Part shown: in pieces, positions 6,804 through 11,061 of the stretch
Layout: each line of letters starts with the position of its first letter
Numbering within the stretch: position 1 is the stretch's first letter
Origin: Stramenopiles sp. TOSAG23-2
Taxonomy: Eukaryota > Sar
DNA length: 11,061 nucleotides
NCBI GenBank assembly: GCA_900128395.1
Contig: LT649968.1
Location: 1 to 11,061, forward strand
Direction: 5' to 3'
Position numbers and translations under genes: made by a program
Notes under the pieces: model-generated
Database searches by the model: none
Seen by the model: only the letters and a program-made list of their open reading frames with translations
What the model was told of the DNA's origin: nothing

Positions 6804-6933
6804 CTAGCACTGCAGCAGCACAGCACAGTGTGTGTAAGAAAGAGCAGCACAGCAGCACAGCAGCACAGCACAGAGCACACAGCACAAGATGTGCAGAGGA
6901 GCAGTCCAGCAGTACAGCAGTATACTGTATACT
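6804..6933. repeat. CAG/CAC-rich low-complexity block
   Basis: Repeated AGCAGCAC and AGCACA words over about 6805-6890, then CAGTCCAGCAGTACAGCAG, ending with the hairpin AGTATA-CTG-TATACT (6919-6933). GC content is clearly above the surroundings. A 65-codon ATG frame (6750-6947) crosses it but its peptide is only a translation of the repeat, so I do not call it coding. Confidence 0.75.
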
Positions 6934-7220
6934 ACTGTAGCTTGTAGCTATGAAAGCGGCGAGGAACTCCAGCATCCAGGCCAGCACTCGACTAATAGAG
7001 GAGCAGAGGAGAAGAAGATGGTGAATGAATTAATAATAATAAATGAATTAAATATATAAATAAATGAATTATTATTGATGGATCAATAGATTCAATAGAT
7101 AGTCGTAAATATAATAGAGATTTCAATACATCAAAGACAGATTAATAAGATTAACAACATTTTCGTATTTGATATTAGCTTATATCAGGGTAAGAATACA
7201 TATTATTGTCGTCTCTCGCT

Positions 7221-7252
7221 GTGTGTGTGTATATATATATATATAATATATA
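7221..7252. repeat. (GT)5(AT)n microsatellite
   Basis: GTGTGTGTGT followed by an AT run with one interruption. Similar short AT runs occur at 7310-7322 and 7371-7382 in the leader region of the 841-aa gene. Confidence 0.9.
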
Positions 7253-7418
7253 CAAACATTATTATTTCATTTTAAATAATCCAGAAATAATATCATAGAT
7301 CAATTAAAGATATATATATATATCATAATATATAAATAATAATTTACAACAACAGAAATAAAAACAACAAATATATATATATACAAACAACCAAACCCAA
7401 TAAAACAACAACAAGAAA

Positions 7419-9224
7419 ATGGATACAAAATATTTAGATTTATATACAGGTGGTCATGAAACAAAAGAATCATCACCAAATAGTACTATAAACAACAACA
7501 ATAATAATGATACAACAACAAAACAACAAAAATATACCGGTGCATTTGTAACTGGTAAATTACCATTATGGTGTCATTTTGCATATGTTGATATTTTTGC
7601 AGACCCATATATCGATAAGAAACAACGATTTTTGGAACGAAGCCATCCAGGAATTGTATGTTTAGCCCAATCGTTGAAATTATACAATCTAGTATTACAA
7701 CGTATGCTTGGTGAACCATTAGGGGAACATGCAAAACATATTGGACATTTATCACGTTTATATACCGAAGCATTGCAAATTGGTGCACGTTTGCCAATTG
7801 GAAAAGTTGATGATCCAGATAGTAATTTTTTAACTTTTTTGCAATTTTTTGTTGGACGTGTCGGTGCATTACGACCTGGGGAATCGTTATTGTTTCCAGG
7901 TGGTTGGAGATGCGAAACAAAAGAAGGACATGCGATTATGTTTTTATTACATCGACATCAAAGTTCATTTGCATTAGGATTAAGCAATACTGGTGGTATT
8001 ATTTTTGAAGATGATGAAGAAGAAGAAGAAGGACCAAACAAAAAAACAGATAATGATACGGATAATGGTTTAAAATATCATCCTGGAAAAGCAGAATGTA
8101 TACCACCTAAAATGAAACGTGCAATGTCGATTGTATGTGAAGATATACCAACAGAACGTTTGTTGGATTCATCGTTTTGGTTCATGTTATTTAAACAATT
8201 AGTATATCCAAGTGATAAAAATGGACCAAAAGAATTATATGAAATATTATTGCCATATTTAAATAATCGACCATTTAGTGCAAATGCATATGTAAATCCA
8301 AGATTTTTAACACAAAATGATGTGGATGGTAATGATAATCAATCTATTACATATAATAATAATTTACCTCAAGGTGTTGATGATACACCAGATGAATTAT
8401 GGGGTATGGGTAGTAGTAATAGTAGTAATAATAATAATAATAGTATTGGTGGTGGTGGTTTATCATCTATGATGGGTAATACTATGAATAACAATAATAC
8501 TACTAGTAGTAGTACTGGTCTTGGTTCATCGAATAATATGAGTTTTAATTTAGGTAGTATGAACAATAGTAACAACAACAACAATACCAACACATCACAA
8601 CCAAAACGCCCACCAAGACCAAATAATAATAATACCAGCAGTGCATTGGATTTAGATTTTTTAGGTACCTCCTCTTCATCTAATAATACTGCAAATAATA
8701 ATAATACAAGTGATCCATTTGATATGTCCGGATTTAATACAAGTAATTCTATGGCATCAAATAACATGAAGCCGAAAACAACAACAAAACAAGTTGGTAT
8801 ATCGATTAAAGGAAAAAAGAAAAAGAAGAAAAAAAATGCTTCTACGTTAAAATTATCGCACAACAACAACAACAATAATAATAATAATAGTAGTAGTAGC
8901 AACAACAATGATGATGATGATCCATTTAGTATGTTATCCGGAAGTAGTAGTACTAACACAAATAGTAACAATACGATGGATATGTTTGGTATGTCATCAA
9001 TGTCATCAACATCAACAACCAAGAAATCAAATCCAAATGCTATGGCTGGTGATTTATTAGATGCCTTTGAAAGTGGTGGTGGTGGTAGTAGTGACAGCTC
9101 AAACAATTTGATGATGATGAATAATAATAATAATAACAACAACAATACAACTTCAAGTAGCAACGTCGATTTAGACTTTTTTTCTAGCGATAATAATAAT
9201 AGTAGTAGTAGTAGTAGCAGTAGC

Positions 9225-9255
<31 letters not shown>

Positions 9256-9944
9256 TGATGATGATGATGAACAATACAATTACAAGTAGTAAACCAATGA
9301 GACCAATCAAACCATCTAAAAATGATCGAAGCAAACCAATTATAAAACCACCACAATCACAAACGATGTCCATGAATATGGGTTCATTGAATACAAATAA
9401 AAATAATTCAATGCAAATGACGATGAATACCACCACCACAAATAATAGTAGTAATAATAATGCGAATAAAAATAATTCAATGCAAATGAATATGAATATG
9501 GGTAGCATGAACATGAATATGTCGCAAGGTGGCAATAATAATAACAACAACAGAAGGATGATGAATTCAATGCAACCAATGCAAATGCAACAACCAAACA
9601 AAGGTATGGGACGTGGTATGCCATCATCTAACAATATGAATATGGGTAGCATGAATATGAATTCTGGACAACAACAACAACAACGACGAACAATGGGAAT
9701 GCAAATGCAAATGCAACAGCGTAGTGGTGGTGTTGGACGTGGGATGCCACCAAACAACATGAATATGGGTAGCATGAACATGAATAACATGAATCGTAGA
9801 ATGCCACAAAACAATATGAATATGGGCAGTATGAACATGAACAATATGAACAGAGGCAACAATATGATGCAACCGATGCAGCCAAACCGAAATATGGGTG
9901 GTCGTGGTATGCCACCTAATAATAATAATAATAATAATAGTTAA
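7419..9944 (+). CDS. 841-aa protein: conserved-looking N-terminal domain plus Asn/Ser/Met-rich tail
   Basis: Single exon; ATG in context AAGAAAATGGAT. Residues about 38-300 look globular: WCHFAYVDIFADPYIDKKQR (51-70), LFPGGWRCETKEGHAIMFLL (158-177), FALGLSNTGG (184-193), an acidic insert DDEEEEEEG (198-206), GLKYHP (217-222), and a helical part to YLNNRPF (280-286). The paired signals GGW...GHAI and NTG...YHP resemble conserved hypothetical proteins I recall from other protists; I cannot name the family or assign an activity, and any His/Cys catalysis would be a guess. Residues about 305-841 are poly-Asn/Ser with KGKKKKKKK (464-472), DLDFL, DPFDM, DPFSM, DLLDAF and DLDFF motifs, Pro-Arg/Lys patches (PMRPIKPSK), and a C-terminal region of repeated MNMGSMNM and RGMPPNN units. 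DPF/DLF motifs suggest an endocytic-adaptor-like tail (inference). The last codons and stop lie in a duplicated block. Confidence 0.9.
9360..9915 (+). repeat. In-frame NMNMGSMNM / RGMPP protein repeats
   Basis: Coding repeats in the tail of the 841-aa protein: MNMGS(L/M)N recurs six times (around residues 650, 690, 740, 783, 803 and neighbouring positions), with (R)GMP(P/S)(N/S)N linkers and NNMNRR/NNMNRG between the last copies. At DNA level the unit is AACAATATGAATATGGGTAG-like with synonymous changes, so it is not a very recent expansion. Confidence 0.8.
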
Positions 9945-10162
9945 AATTAAATTAAACATTTTTAAGAGTTTTTTTACACATTTGTTTAGTAAAATTCTTA
10001 TTATTTCAAAACGAACATTTATATAACTGTGAAAAAAAATAATAATAAATAATAGTTAAAATTAAATTAAACATTTTTAAGAGTTTTTTTACACATTTGT
10101 TTAGTAAAATTCTTATTATTTCAAAACGAACATTTATATAACTGTGAAAAAAAATAATAATA
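9933..10162. repeat. 115-bp tandem duplication over the 841-aa gene stop
   Basis: Unit 1 is 9933-10047 and unit 2 is 10048-10162, identical by reading. Unit 1 carries the last codons (AAT AGT), the TAA stop and the 3' flank of the 841-aa gene; unit 2 is also the upstream flank of the inverted EF-hand exon copy and forms the inner end of the right inverted arm. Confidence 0.95.
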
Positions 10163-11056
10163 ATATATAAAATACAAGATGAATCATTCAAACAATTACG
10201 TACCACCACCAACGTACAACAATTCATATTTACCACAACGTAAACAAACGCCATATTATTACAATACCAATAATAATGCAATGAAAAGTATGATGATGCC
10301 ACCACGTTATAATAATAATGATAATAATTCGTTATTAATGATGAATAATAATAATAATATTAATAATACAAATAATATGATGCAAAATATGCAACAACAA
10401 CAACAAATGTATCAACAACAACAACAACATTTAAGACGTACACAACTTGCACAACAACAATTGTTACAAATGGAACAACAACAACAACAGCAACGTAATG
10501 CCATGAATAATAATAATGGTATTAATCAAAGCAACAACAACAACATTACAACAACAGCAACGACGACTACAAATAGTAACAATAAAACGATGCCAACAAA
10601 TACAATACCATCTGCACCACCTATGAGGATGATGATGCAACAACAGCAACAACAACAGCAAACGCAACCAAATATGATGTACAACAACAACAGCAATATG
10701 ATGATGATGCCACCAATGATGAATCCAATGAATCAACAACAACAACAATTTAGACGTACAGCACCAACAATTCTTGGTGCAAATCGTTCTTATACCAATA
10801 TGGGTATGCCGCCACTATCGTCAACATATTATCCATATTCACGTGCATATGTATCAACGATCAATAGTTACACACCACCACCTAATTCATCATTACATAC
10901 ATATCCAAGTATGTTACCATATCCATATCGTACTACAAACAATAATAATACATCTAGTAAAAGTACTACAAGTAATAGTAACAATGCAACTGTATCAGTA
11001 CAACAAGAAATGTTACGTGAATCAGAACGTTTAAGACAAGTGGTATGTATTATACG
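10047..11056 (+). repeat. Right arm of the 1.0-kb inverted duplication
   Basis: Reverse complement of 5101-6122. Homology stops at the inner side exactly at the junction of the 115-bp tandem units. At the outer side it stops a few bases into the intron (CG at 11055-11056, then CATTC here against TATAT in the left arm). The arms enclose about 3.9 kb including the 841-aa gene. Confidence 0.93.
10179..11042 (+). CDS. Exon 1 of a second copy of the Asn/Gln-rich EF-hand gene (cut by window end)
   Basis: 288 codons from ATG to CAAGTG, followed by the same donor GTATGT at 11043. It is open to the window end, so the EF-hand exon is not visible. Compared with the left copy (292 codons), residues 1-108 and about the last 90 read as identical at protein level. 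The middle differs: four Asn in place of NNNNNNI, GINQ for GIHQ, NNNN for NNNNN, TTTT for TTTA, TNTI for RNTM, one extra Gln, and NNNSN for NNNNNN. All indels are whole codons, so the frame is kept, which argues for a functional copy or allele and not a dead duplicate. It lies 234 bp downstream of the 841-aa gene on the same strand. Confidence 0.85.
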
Positions 11057-11061
11057 CATTC

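Larger units (their letters stand above)
5991..7418. other. Long AT-rich spacer between divergent genes
   Basis: Separates the minus-strand EF-hand gene from the plus-strand 841-aa gene and presumably holds both promoters. First 132 bp belong to the inverted repeat. Then come AT-rich sequence with TACATATACATG-type palindromic runs (about 6272-6298), a 24-bp direct repeat, a 60-bp minisatellite, a CAG/CAC-rich block, AATGAATTA repeats (7022-7075) and GT/AT microsatellites. The 5' leader just before 7419 is A/C-rich (ACAACAACAAG before the ATG), a common form of protist 5' leader. No tRNA or other RNA gene recognised. Confidence 0.6.

Noticed and set aside
6750-6947. 65-codon plus-strand and 64-codon minus-strand frames over the CAG/CAC block
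   Set aside because: They translate the repeat itself (QQHSTA-type and LLCCA-type peptides), with no sign of a domain.
8369-9862. A 497-codon open frame on the minus strand
   Set aside because: It is antisense to the Asn/Ser/Met tail of the 841-aa gene; its Leu/Ile/Val runs are just the complement of AAT/AAC/ATG repeats.
10006-10748. Minus-strand frames in the right arm that mirror plus-strand frames in the left arm
   Set aside because: They are the antisense of the duplicated exon and 5' flank; similarity only reflects the inverted repeat.
1-11061. CRISPR array, tRNA or rRNA genes, prokaryotic operons, integrated virus
   Set aside because: No regularly spaced repeat-spacer pattern, no cloverleaf or rRNA signature, and no viral protein recognised; repeats present are tandem, simple or inverted duplications of local sequence.
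10179-11061. Right-hand EF-hand exon as a pseudogene
   Set aside because: All indels relative to the left copy are whole codons and the donor site is intact, so there is no evidence of decay within the window.

Overview
The window reads as nuclear DNA of an AT-rich, unicellular-looking eukaryote. Evidence: standard TAA/TGA stops, a convincing GTATGT...TTTAG spliceosomal intron, long AAT/AAC and CAA runs coding poly-Asn and poly-Gln, A/T-ending codons, no bacterial ribosome-binding sites or operons, and eukaryote-specific proteins (EBP2, a small FKBP). The homopolymer habit recalls dictyostelid amoebae, but foraminifera or other AT-rich protists fit too; I cannot name a lineage.

Layout. 22-906 (+) is the ribosome-biogenesis protein EBP2. 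907-1605 is AT-rich spacer. 1606-2019 (+) is a single-domain FKBP prolyl isomerase whose last codons, stop and 3' flank are repeated in tandem (99-bp unit). 2155-3900 has no complete gene. It holds coding-like fragments that may be exons of a small or decayed gene, a 63-bp dispersed repeat, two copies of a 117-bp block with a 77-nt pure pyrimidine tract, several hairpins, and a cluster of the 9-mer CTTGATTAA in both orientations. 4019-5990 (-) is a two-exon gene: Asn/Gln/Met-rich N-terminus, coiled coil, two EF-hands. Its 3' end (106 bp) and its intron-2nd exon junction (148 bp) are also tandemly duplicated. 5991-7418 is spacer with a 60-bp minisatellite, a CAG/CAC-rich block and GT/AT microsatellites. 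7419-9944 (+) is an 841-aa protein with a conserved-looking N-terminal domain of about 260 residues and a very long Asn/Ser/Met tail with DPF-type motifs. 10179 to the window end (+) is a second, inverted copy of exon 1 of the EF-hand gene, cut by the window edge.

Two patterns stand out. First, short direct duplications (63-150 bp) sit on gene ends or on a splice junction throughout the window. Second, about 1.0 kb containing the EF-hand gene's upstream flank and first exon is present as inverted arms (5101-6122 and 10047-11056) around the 841-aa gene, with differences clustered in the middle of the exon. Both could be real genome dynamics (tandem duplication, palindrome with gene conversion, or haplotype variation), or assembly joins in which overlapping contig ends and alternative alleles were kept. 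Only reads spanning the junctions can decide.

The genes do not form an evident pathway: EBP2 is nucleolar, the FKBP is a generic folding enzyme, and the EF-hand and 841-aa proteins are not identified. Their adjacency at the right side (841-aa gene followed by EF-hand gene, same strand, about 234 bp apart) may be the original order.
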